Shown here: piece after piece, positions 6,180 to 13,189 of the stretch | Layout: each line of letters opens with the position of its first letter | How positions within the stretch are numbered: position 1 is the stretch's first letter | DNA from: a virus | DNA: 38,991 nt | Strand: one strand, 5' to 3' | Virus record (IMG/VR): IMGVR_UViG_3300047678_000084 | Location: 1-38,991 of that record | Notes under the pieces: model-generated | Told to the model about the DNA's origin: nothing | The model's database searches: none | What the model saw: the letters and a program-made list of their open reading frames with translations, nothing else | Program-made: the position numbers and the translations under genes

Positions 6180-7910
6180 ATGAAGAGACTTATTAAACCA
6201 ACCAATCGAAAGAGGATCTCAGACTTACTCCCAAACCTAGATGGATCAGTTACTTGTGGATGCAAGAAGGAAGCACATTGGAATATGTTCAGACTTCTTG
6301 CCTTTTCTGCCTACAGAGACGAAGAGACTGGTGCAGTAAGAGTTGGCAGAGAATCAGTTGCTAGATGTGAAGGTAAGCAGCATCTAGTTCAATCAAATGG
6401 CTACACTGCAAAGCCATTTCTAACCCACTTCATCAACTTCATCCTCCCCCCAGGTACTGCATCTCTAGTTCTAGACGCAGATGGTAGGGATTGGTCTGTA
6501 TCTACTTGGGAGGAGATCTTTCCAGGACAGTCTGTAAAGACAGGTGAAGGAAAGCAGAGAAGAGTTCTTGTAAATTGGCCACCTGAAGTTCAGCAAGCAA
6601 TTGACGATGAACTAAGTGGTCTATACGCACATGAGGAGTCTGTTTATATCGATACTGGTCTAAAGAGATCAGTAAAGAGAGAGAGGGAGCTACTAAAGGC
6701 AGATAGAGAAGAGGCAGCTAACCTTGTAGCAATTGCCGACTCTCCAAGAGCAAGATACATGGCTCAGTATCTTAACAATCTACCTACTAATAAGTTCACT
6801 GCACTAGCTGATAACTTCACTGCTGCGGAGCAAGAGGTAAATAAGATCTCCAACCCTCATGCAAAGAGAGTACAGAAGCTAATCCTAGATACTATTAAAG
6901 AGAGACCAATCCCAGTTTATGTTCCTACTAAGAATAGTGACAGACTATTTACAATGGGAGCATCTATGCAGAATCTAAAGAAGAAGGTACGTAAGGCATT
7001 GACTCAGGGATGGGTAGAATTCGATCTATCATCAGCTCAACTAGCAATCATTGCTCATCAGTGGAATGTACCCGAAGTAATTGAATTCCTAGAGTCTGGA
7101 AAGAATCTATGGAGTGATCTTGTATCACACTATGGTCTAAATAATCTATCTCCAGATCAGTTCGATAAGCTAAAGAGCACTCTAAAGGATCATACCTATG
7201 GAATCATCTTTGGTATGGGTGAGGAGAGACTAATCTCTGAGCTAAATACTGATCTATCAGACTTTGGAGTTGTAGATGGCGGCAAGCTCTTCCTAGAGCA
7301 TCCTGTAATGAAGGCAGTTCTAGCAGCTAGAAGAGAAAGAATCAAGGATCTTCTAAAGACTGGTTTCATCATTGAAACCTTCGATGCACCATCTCCATAT
7401 GATGCTCCTACTTTAAAGACTACTGTTGTAACCAAGAAGAATGTTCTATCAATCCTTGCACAGCAGGCACAGGCAATGGAGCAGGTACTAATCTATCCTG
7501 CCTTCCAGCTAACCAATGAGACTACTGACTTCCAGATCACTCTATATCAGTTCGATGGATTCTCAGTCTCATTCAGTGACAAGTCAAAGCAAGCATACTG
7601 GACACAGAAGATTTGTGATGTGGTAAATCAGATGTGTGAAGCAGTCGGAGTTCACAGTTTTTTAACATGGGAAGAGAATCAGATTGCACAGACTGTTCCT
7701 TCTCAGACTACTTCTTCTAGTGAAGTCGTATCCAATATGGAAGTACAAGTAAGAACTGTTATGGAAGTCTGTCCAGAGATTATGGACATAAAAAAAGAGC
7801 CAGGGGAACCACTCCCTGACTCAATAGAAGGAACCAACCTTACTCATTTAAATCTAGACGAGAATGGTTCCTTTGTCAAGAGAATATCAGCGACTATTGC
7901 AGCGTTATAG
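6180..7910 (+). CDS. Compact family-A-like polymerase
   Basis: A 576-residue protein with the three polymerase signatures of the DNA polymerase I/T7 superfamily in correct order. Motif A is WVEFDLSSAQLAIIA with D282. Motif B is LKDHTYGIIFGMGEE with K336, Y340 and G341; K336 fits the nucleotide-binding Lys and Y340 the Phe/Tyr position. Motif C is YQFDGFSVSF with D459. A helix before motif C (ILAQQAQAMEQVL) fits the usual O-P helix region. Both catalytic Asp are present, but the His-Asp-Glu of motif C reads Phe-Asp-Gly and the Glu of motif A is Gln. The roughly 260-residue N-terminus has no recognisable 3'-5' exonuclease motif but has Cys/His residues (VTCGCKKEAHW, ARCEGKQ). It is the only replication-type gene recognised and probably copies the phage genome; RNA polymerase or translesion activity cannot be excluded. 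Confidence 0.7.
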   Translation: MKRLIKPTNRKRISDLLPNLDGSVTCGCKKEAHWNMFRLLAFSAYRDEETGAVRVGRESVARCEGKQHLVQSNGYTAKPFLTHFINFILPPGTASLVLDADGRDWSVSTWEEIFPGQSVKTGEGKQRRVLVNWPPEVQQAIDDELSGLYAHEESVYIDTGLKRSVKRERELLKADREEAANLVAIADSPRARYMAQYLNNLPTNKFTALADNFTAAEQEVNKISNPHAKRVQKLILDTIKERPIPVYVPTKNSDRLFTMGASMQNLKKKVRKALTQGWVEFDLSSAQLAIIAHQWNVPEVIEFLESGKNLWSDLVSHYGLNNLSPDQFDKLKSTLKDHTYGIIFGMGEERLISELNTDLSDFGVVDGGKLFLEHPVMKAVLAARRERIKDLLKTGFIIETFDAPSPYDAPTLKTTVVTKKNVLSILAQQAQAMEQVLIYPAFQLTNETTDFQITLYQFDGFSVSFSDKSKQAYWTQKICDVVNQMCEAVGVHSFLTWEENQIAQTVPSQTTSSSEVVSNMEVQVRTVMEVCPEIMDIKKEPGEPLPDSIEGTNLTHLNLDENGSFVKRISATIAAL

Positions 7911-7941
7911 CTAAATAGGAGGCAGAATTGAGAGTTATTAA

Positions 7942-8628
7942 ATGTGTAAGAACAAAGAACCAATTGAACTCGCTGGGAGAGTATTTACTACAAAAGAAGA
8001 GCTAAAAGAACACTGCAAATCAATTCTTTATAGCACCACTTATAACCAGCCAATCAAAGAAGAAGATCCCTTCCTAAAAGCACTAATCGAAAGACATCCT
8101 GAAGCAGAGATGAAGATAGGATGTGGGATTAGTTACTTTACTGTAAGACCAAATATGACCAGCAGGGTCTTCTACCTCTTTAGAACAGATGGTAGCTCAA
8201 CAGACTGGTCATATCTCTCCTGTGTTACAAATCCCTCCAGATTCACTGTAGTTAAGAAGGCAGGTAGGAACACAGTCAGGGATCAGGTGATAGACTTCAA
8301 GCGTCTACACTTCATTCCAGGCATGATCTGTCCCATCTCTGGAAGAGTAATAGATACCTCTCCTCTAGCTCATGTAGATCATTCTGGAGAGTGGACATTC
8401 GATAGGATTGTCACTACTTTCATCAAGGATAGAGAGTTAGATGTAAATCTAATAGAGCTGGATGGTCTAGAGGATAACAGTATTCAGAAGACTTGGAAGG
8501 ATCCTAAGCTTGCACAAGAGTTTAAGGATTATCACAGGGAGAAGGCAGTCTTTCAGATTGTTCATGAACATGCAAACCTCTCCATCTTAGACTCTAAGAA
8601 AAACTACCCAGAACGATTTAGGGAGTAA
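7942..8628 (+). CDS. DUF3223/DCL-like protein with HNH-like C-terminus
   Basis: A 228-residue protein. Residues 10-100 follow the DUF3223 (DCL family) pattern: VFTTKEELKEHCKSIL, then FLKALIERHPEAEMKIGCGISYFTVR, then a Phe-rich segment with RTDGSSTDWSYLSC. From about residue 120 there is an HNH-like arrangement: MICPISG, LAHVDHSGEWTF and a late HANLSIL. This DUF3223 plus HNH-like order is known in phage proteins, usually uncharacterised; a nuclease or DNA/RNA-binding role is likely. It follows the polymerase by 31 bases. A strong AGGAGG lies about 19 bases before ATG 7942, which is too far, and an in-frame stop directly precedes that ATG, so a weaker GAGAG site must serve or initiation is coupled. 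Confidence 0.65.
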   Translation: MCKNKEPIELAGRVFTTKEELKEHCKSILYSTTYNQPIKEEDPFLKALIERHPEAEMKIGCGISYFTVRPNMTSRVFYLFRTDGSSTDWSYLSCVTNPSRFTVVKKAGRNTVRDQVIDFKRLHFIPGMICPISGRVIDTSPLAHVDHSGEWTFDRIVTTFIKDRELDVNLIELDGLEDNSIQKTWKDPKLAQEFKDYHREKAVFQIVHEHANLSILDSKKNYPERFRE

Positions 8629-8704
8629 AGTGGAATTCAAAAATGAGAGATATGCTGGGTAATCCCAGCTTTTCTTATTTCTAGTGTCTAATTAAACAGA
8701 GAGA
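8627..8704 (+). promoter_or_regulatory. Shared intergenic element, copy R3
   Basis: Has the AAAGTGGAATTC half of the upstream block, beginning at the stop codon of the preceding gene, and the core GTGTCTAATTAAACAGAGAG at 8684-8703. A small hairpin (GCTGGG-TAAT-CCCAGC, 8654-8669) takes the place of the usual linker. A purine-rich AGATAGACACAAGACAC leader follows. It precedes the tail gene unit starting at 8743. Confidence 0.65.
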
Positions 8705-8742
8705 AGATAGACACAAGACACACAGAGAGATAGAGTGAACTT

Positions 8743-9156
8743 ATGGTAACAAGTAATATAAAGATGATCATTGGAAAGTATGCAAGTCTGCACAGGAACC
8801 TTACCAGAAGAGTAATGGAAGCTGAAGCTGGAGTAATGGGACAGCTATTGCGCAAGGGATTTAGAGAGCAGACTGATCCTTATGGCAATAAGTGGGAGAA
8901 GAATAGCGATGGTTCTAAGTTTGATAGAAATGGTGCTATTCAGAAGAGCTTTAAGACTTCATATACAGATGATAGTGCAAAGATAGAGTCTGATTTAGAC
9001 TTTGCTATCTTCCATCAGACTGGAACAAAGAGATTACCACAGAGAAGAATGTTACCCGATGAAGCTGGTGGTGGATTAGAGAAGTCAACTTGGCAAGCAC
9101 CAATGCACGAAGTACTATCAAAAGTAGTAAGAAGGATAATGAACAATGCTACCTAG
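8743..9156 (+). CDS. Tail completion protein, Mu gpG / P2 gpS-like
   Basis: A 137-residue protein with the family pattern of phage virion morphogenesis proteins: an N-terminal helix, FREQTDPYGNKWEKN around residues 42-56, and a C-terminal segment FHQTGTKRLPQRRMLPD. These proteins act in tail completion and head-tail joining. It is the first gene after element R3 and overlaps the next gene by 11 bases, so the two are coupled. Length is in the usual 130-160 range. Confidence 0.85.
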   Translation: MVTSNIKMIIGKYASLHRNLTRRVMEAEAGVMGQLLRKGFREQTDPYGNKWEKNSDGSKFDRNGAIQKSFKTSYTDDSAKIESDLDFAIFHQTGTKRLPQRRMLPDEAGGGLEKSTWQAPMHEVLSKVVRRIMNNAT

Positions 9157-9643
9157 AGTAATTGATTTAATAAATACCGAGCTGCAAAACATAATGATTT
9201 CAAAGCAGCAACCTGCGATCCCTCCAGCTCAGATTGAAAAGACATATGGAAATGTCGCAATCGAGAATAATGGAACTACACCAAGGATTGTATGGACATT
9301 TGGAAGAGATAGATTCACACCCAGTAAGCATCTTGGAGTAAATCCACACCAAGGTAAGTCGATGGAGTCGGAGATCTATTGTCATGTGTTTCATAAGTCT
9401 CCAGATGATGTGTACAATCTAGTAAATGACATTATGGCAGCAACTAGAATAGTTCTGTGTGAGCCAAGTATTATAAGTGCATCGGGAGAGATGTTGGATC
9501 CAGGAGAAAATAGTCAGAATGGGTATGGTTATAAGTTATCCTTAACTATTGACATAACTATTCTAGATCCAGGTCTAAAGTATGTGCAGATCGAGCATGA
9601 AGTGCTTACTGGAACATTTATAATGATCCAGCCACAAATATAG
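9146..9643 (+). CDS. Probable tail terminator or head-tail completion protein
   Basis: A 165-residue protein overlapping the gpG-like gene by 11 bases. The pattern is an N-terminal helix (RVIDLINTELQNIM), a segment with RIVWTFGRDRFTP, then strands separated by a helix (DDVYNLVNDIMAATRIVL) and a C-terminal strand region (GYKLSLTIDITILDP). This fits Mu gp37-like or gpU-like terminator folds that cap the tail tube. The order gpG-like, this gene, sheath, tube matches Mu-type tails. The assignment depends on order and secondary-structure pattern, not on a specific motif. Confidence 0.6.
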   Translation: MLPRVIDLINTELQNIMISKQQPAIPPAQIEKTYGNVAIENNGTTPRIVWTFGRDRFTPSKHLGVNPHQGKSMESEIYCHVFHKSPDDVYNLVNDIMAATRIVLCEPSIISASGEMLDPGENSQNGYGYKLSLTIDITILDPGLKYVQIEHEVLTGTFIMIQPQI

Positions 9644-9711
9644 TTAGAGAATAAAGTGTTCTCTCCGCTAGTATTTACTATAAAATTTGGGGTAGAGGAT
9701 TAAAGAAGATC

Positions 9712-9963
9712 ATGGAATTAAAGACTATAGAGGAATGGAAGAAAGAACTATTACCATATCCAAAGGAGTGGCAGAAGCTACCCGAAGGAAAGCGTCAGTA
9801 CTTTGAGGGTGTTTGGATGCCTGGAGAGGAAACTAAGGCAGGTAGTAAGGATTGGCTTTATAACTCTGCAAAGATTCTAAAGCGTTGGGCAGTTGGCGAA
9901 GAGATGACTAAAGAAGAGTTTGAGGCAGGATTGGCAGAATCTGCTGTCCACTATGTTCGATAA
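9712..9963 (+). CDS. Small hypothetical protein before tail sheath
   Basis: An 83-residue charged, Trp-rich protein (KEWQKLPEGKRQYF, GVWMPGEET, KDWLYNSAKILKRW) between the terminator-like gene and the sheath gene, 24 bases upstream of the latter. Mu has the small protein gp38 in the same slot, but no sequence match was seen. The ribosome site is AAAGAAGA upstream of ATG 9712. A tail assembly or structural role is inferred from position alone. Confidence 0.55.
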   Translation: MELKTIEEWKKELLPYPKEWQKLPEGKRQYFEGVWMPGEETKAGSKDWLYNSAKILKRWAVGEEMTKEEFEAGLAESAVHYVR

Positions 9964-9986
9964 GGAAAACAGGAGAATAAATTAAA

Positions 9987-11771
9987 ATGGCATTACCAGG
10001 AATTACTAGTCTCACCATAGTAGACGGTTCAATTGGCTTAACTACAAGCAATATTGGCTTGCACGTAAAGCTAGGAACATCTTCAAACGGTGTAGCTAAT
10101 CAAATCGTTTCAGTTTCAAATATCAATGATGTAAAGACTACATTTGGCGCAGGAAAGCTTGTAGATGCTTGTGCTGTGTCTTTCGACATCGTAAATAGTC
10201 CAGTCTATGCAATGAGGATGAATGCATCGGTTGCTGGTTCAGTATCCGCAACTACTATTAATCTTCAGTCAGGTTCAGACGGTATCCTATCTACAGCAGG
10301 TTCCGCTCCAAATAACGACTTTCAGGTTATTGTTACCCTAGTTCGTGCTGGTAAGGTTGGTATCGCACCATATCCTACCTTCACCTATTCACTAGATAAT
10401 GGTAATACAGTATCTCCAGAGACTGCTGTTCCAGCGGGTGGTGTATTCGTTATTCCACAGACTGGTGTAACTATTACCTTCACAAACGGTGGTACTGGCT
10501 TTAAAGCAGGGGATGTCTTCTCCTTCTATACTGTTGGCTCTACTTGGAATAACACAGATCTAAGTAATGCGCTGATTGCACTTCTAGCTGATTCACGTCA
10601 GTGGGAGTTTGTTCACGTTGTTGGTCCAGCAACTGCTGCACTTGCAGGTACAGTTGATACTTATATGACTACTGCTCAGACTAATAAGAGATTTGTGCAT
10701 GCAGTTGTAGAAGCAAGAGATATGGATCTTCTAGCTAGACTTACTACTTCAGGAAATGCATTCCCTATTACATTTGCTGGTGGTGAGACTCTAATTATTG
10801 ATATCTCAGTAGATGGTGGAAATACATATACCACTACTAAGACTTTCACCTTCCCCGCTGGAGCTATTGCAAACATTGCAACTCTTGTAGCTACACTGAA
10901 TGTAACTAGCTTTACTGGTGGTCTATTCGCTGTTGGAAATGTTGTAAACGAACTACAGCTATCAATCCCAGCAAATGCTGGTAAGACTGTTCTAAAGGTA
11001 AATGCAGGTTCTACAGCTATTGGTGTTGGTCTTCTACAGTATACAGGTGGTCAGCTATCAGTTGGTGAGTCAGAGGCACAATGGGAAGCTGCTCTAATTG
11101 CAGACTTCGTTAACTTCTCCTCACTACGAGTTGAAGTTTGTGCAGGTGCAGCGGATATCTTCTCACAGGCAACTCAGAGATATAACCGTAGAAATATTGG
11201 TTCTCTAGTAGCTGCAAGAACTGCTCTTGTTCCAATCCATGAGGATCTTGGTAACGTTCAGCGTGGTTCTCTACCAGATATTCTACTTCGTCAGCCAAAT
11301 GGTCAGCCAGGTGTCTTCCACGATGAATATACTTCTCCATCCCTAGATGCTGAGAGATTCACAACCATTCGTACAATCCCTGGTATCCAAGGATACTACA
11401 TTACAAATGGTAGACTTATGGCACCTAATGGTTCCGACTTTACTTATGTTCAGTACCGTAGAGTTATGGACGTTGCAACTACACTTCTAAATGCGGGTGC
11501 AACTCGATTCATTAACACAACTGTTAGAACAAACAGCACTGGTGGAACTATTTATGAAGTTGATGCTCGTAAGATCGAGAAGAACATCTATGCGTATATG
11601 TTTGGTAACATGAGAGAGAATCTCTCAAACATCAATGTAGTTGTAGATAGAAACAACAATGTCTACTCAACACTTACAGTAAACATCACTGCAAATATCC
11701 AGCCATTCGGTTATGCTAAGTTCATTAACCTAACCATTGGATTTGCACCAGTTGCTATTCTAGGTATTTAA
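9987..11771 (+). CDS. Contractile tail sheath protein
   Basis: A 594-residue sheath protein, the main indicator that the virion is a myovirus. The N-terminus (LPGITSLTIVDGSIG) and alternating domains fit the family, and the C-terminal region (NNNVYSTLTVNITANIQPFGYAKFINLTIGF) has the strand-rich end used to link neighbouring subunits. Residues about 255-355 form an extra beta domain (ETLIIDISVDGG, KTFTFPAGAIANIATLVATLN) that also appears in the baseplate J-like protein and the gp36-like connector. A sheath of this type typically has about 390-500 residues, so the insertion may account for the excess. It precedes the tube gene by 28 bases. Confidence 0.88.
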   Translation: MALPGITSLTIVDGSIGLTTSNIGLHVKLGTSSNGVANQIVSVSNINDVKTTFGAGKLVDACAVSFDIVNSPVYAMRMNASVAGSVSATTINLQSGSDGILSTAGSAPNNDFQVIVTLVRAGKVGIAPYPTFTYSLDNGNTVSPETAVPAGGVFVIPQTGVTITFTNGGTGFKAGDVFSFYTVGSTWNNTDLSNALIALLADSRQWEFVHVVGPATAALAGTVDTYMTTAQTNKRFVHAVVEARDMDLLARLTTSGNAFPITFAGGETLIIDISVDGGNTYTTTKTFTFPAGAIANIATLVATLNVTSFTGGLFAVGNVVNELQLSIPANAGKTVLKVNAGSTAIGVGLLQYTGGQLSVGESEAQWEAALIADFVNFSSLRVEVCAGAADIFSQATQRYNRRNIGSLVAARTALVPIHEDLGNVQRGSLPDILLRQPNGQPGVFHDEYTSPSLDAERFTTIRTIPGIQGYYITNGRLMAPNGSDFTYVQYRRVMDVATTLLNAGATRFINTTVRTNSTGGTIYEVDARKIEKNIYAYMFGNMRENLSNINVVVDRNNNVYSTLTVNITANIQPFGYAKFINLTIGFAPVAILGI

Positions 11772-11799
11772 GTAGAAAGACTAACGGAGTAAACAAGAA

Positions 11800-12288
11800 A
11801 TGGCAACATCACGCTTTTCACAGAGAATTAATGGTTTCGTCTACGGATATAGCGATATTAACGTGGATATTGGCGGAGCTATTTTCGATGAAGTAACAGA
11901 ATTAACCTACGAGGCAACTATTGAAAAGGGAGAACTACGTGGTACTTCTCCAGTTCCAGCGGGTTATACTATTGGATATACAACATATAAGGGTTCTATG
12001 ACTCTCTCAAAGGATCAAGCAACCAAGTTCATGAAGCAATTAGGCAATGGATTTGCTGCTGTACCATTCACTATTACAGTGACTTATGGTCCTACTAGAG
12101 ACAGTCTTACAGAAACCAAGACAGCAACTGACACACTAAATGGTTGTGCCATTGCTTCTATTAGTAATTCACATACTCCAGGTGCTACTGCACTTCAAGT
12201 AAAGTTTGACTTGGTTATCCAAGACATCGCATTTGAAGGTGGAGCAGAGAATCCTGGTGGTCTACGTGCATTTAATCCTAATGCTTAA
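11800..12288 (+). CDS. Tail tube protein
   Basis: A 162-residue protein directly after the sheath gene, the normal place and size for a myovirus tube protein (Mu gpM-like). It begins with a beta-rich N-terminus (RFSQRINGFVYGYSDINVDIGG), has a central loop (YKGSMTLSKDQATKF) and a late block LNGCAIASISNSHTPG followed by a strand. The protein forms stacked hexameric rings inside the sheath. The late block is shared with the protein at 4527-4961, a diverged paralog with a basic leader. It is followed by the chaperone gene after 35 bases. Confidence 0.8.
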   Translation: MATSRFSQRINGFVYGYSDINVDIGGAIFDEVTELTYEATIEKGELRGTSPVPAGYTIGYTTYKGSMTLSKDQATKFMKQLGNGFAAVPFTITVTYGPTRDSLTETKTATDTLNGCAIASISNSHTPGATALQVKFDLVIQDIAFEGGAENPGGLRAFNPNA

Positions 12289-12323
12289 TTAGGTATTAAA
12301 CAGAAAGAAAGAGAGAAAGACAG

Positions 12324-12908
12324 ATGAGAATCACAGACGCACAAGTTACAGAACTAAAGGGTAAGTACCCAGATCTTTATCAAATCACTCGTAAGGAGTA
12401 TGACTATATTTTCAGACTGCCAACACTCCAGGAATGGAAAGAGGCAAGACGAAAGGATAGTACCTTCTCTACTAATGATAAGTTAGTTCAAACATGCCTA
12501 GTCTTCCCAACACTTCCAGAAATGAGGAGTGTTGAGAAGGCAGACGGTTATCTTGTAGAGGTACTTGGTCGCAAGCTAATTACCTTCTTAATGCAGGATG
12601 ATGAGGGTGATGAGGGACAGACTTATACTCTACCGGATGGTTCTGAAGGATTTAAGATTTCAAGGAAGGGTAGAACATATGAATTCCGTGCTCCTACAAG
12701 AGCAGAGTGGAAGCGTATTTCTAGCATGATTGGATCCGATAACTTCGGTGCCGTTGAGTACCTAGTAGCTCAGTGTAAGTTGAATCTATCAGACTCAGAA
12801 CTTCATGAGATTGTGGCTAACGATGTAGTCTTTATTGAACTAGTCGGCGGTCCATTCATTAAGGTAGTAGCTGAAGACTTGATGGATGCCGAGGGAAAAA
12901 AGATCTAG
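12324..12908 (+). CDS. Tail assembly chaperone, 0-frame product
   Basis: A 194-residue protein between the tube and tape measure genes, where tail assembly chaperones lie. It contains the motif FR-x-PT-x-x-EW twice: YIFRLPTLQEWKEARRK near residue 29 and YEFRAPTRAEWKRISS near residue 115, so it looks like an internal duplication of a roughly 90-residue domain. The same motif occurs once in the protein at 4967-5335. The stop codon TAG (12906-12908) lies 3 bases after a slippery heptamer, and a longer fusion product is expected. Chaperones of this kind bind the tape measure protein and control tube polymerisation. Confidence 0.75.
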   Translation: MRITDAQVTELKGKYPDLYQITRKEYDYIFRLPTLQEWKEARRKDSTFSTNDKLVQTCLVFPTLPEMRSVEKADGYLVEVLGRKLITFLMQDDEGDEGQTYTLPDGSEGFKISRKGRTYEFRAPTRAEWKRISSMIGSDNFGAVEYLVAQCKLNLSDSELHEIVANDVVFIELVGGPFIKVVAEDLMDAEGKKI

Positions 12909-13078
12909 AACTTCTCGAATTAGTGCATGAGAACATGCAGGTTGGAATTGATTGTCTTGAAGGTGTTGCAGATTATATGAGGACAGGTATCAAGACAAGA
13001 GAAAGTGACATAGGATTCGCTCTAATATGGAAACACATGATTATTAGTATTAAGAGAGCGGAATCTGGTTCACTTTAA
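12324..13078 (+). CDS. Tail assembly chaperone, -1 frameshift fusion product
   Basis: If ribosomes slip back one base at 12896-12902, translation continues from GAT at 12902 for 58 codons and ends at TAA 13076-13078, giving about 251 residues. The extra part is helical and open with no stop. It contains ELLELVHENMQ-like and WKHMIISIKRAES segments. Frameshifted chaperone pairs (lambda gpG/gpGT, Mu gp41 and similar) are standard before the tape measure gene. The extension has no start codon and ribosome site of its own that would explain it otherwise, so the fusion is the natural reading. Confidence 0.75.
12896..12902 (+). promoter_or_regulatory. Slippery heptamer A AAA AAG for -1 frameshift
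   Basis: The bases read GGA AAA AAG ATC TAG in the zero frame, so the heptamer A AAA AAG is positioned exactly for tandem -1 slippage, the same heptamer as in E. coli dnaX. The zero-frame stop follows immediately and the -1 frame stays open to 13078. No SD-like stimulator (a G/A-rich site upstream) or strong downstream hairpin was identified with certainty. Confidence 0.8.
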
Positions 13079-13104
13079 ACTTGCAGAGAGGTTCTAATGA
13101 ATGA

Positions 13105-13138
13105 AAGGGAAGCTGTTGTTCTTAGCTTCCCTTTTTTT
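13105..13138 (+). terminator. Rho-independent terminator before tape measure gene
   Basis: A 10-bp perfect stem AAGGGAAGCT / AGCTTCCCTT (13105-13114, 13124-13133) with a 9-base loop and a run of T. It lies between the chaperone extension and the tape measure gene and so splits the tail operon, perhaps as an attenuator. Confidence 0.85.
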
Positions 13139-13189
13139 ATTTCCGCACTTGCTTTCTACATAGATAATAGGGGAAGGATGAAAGAATAA

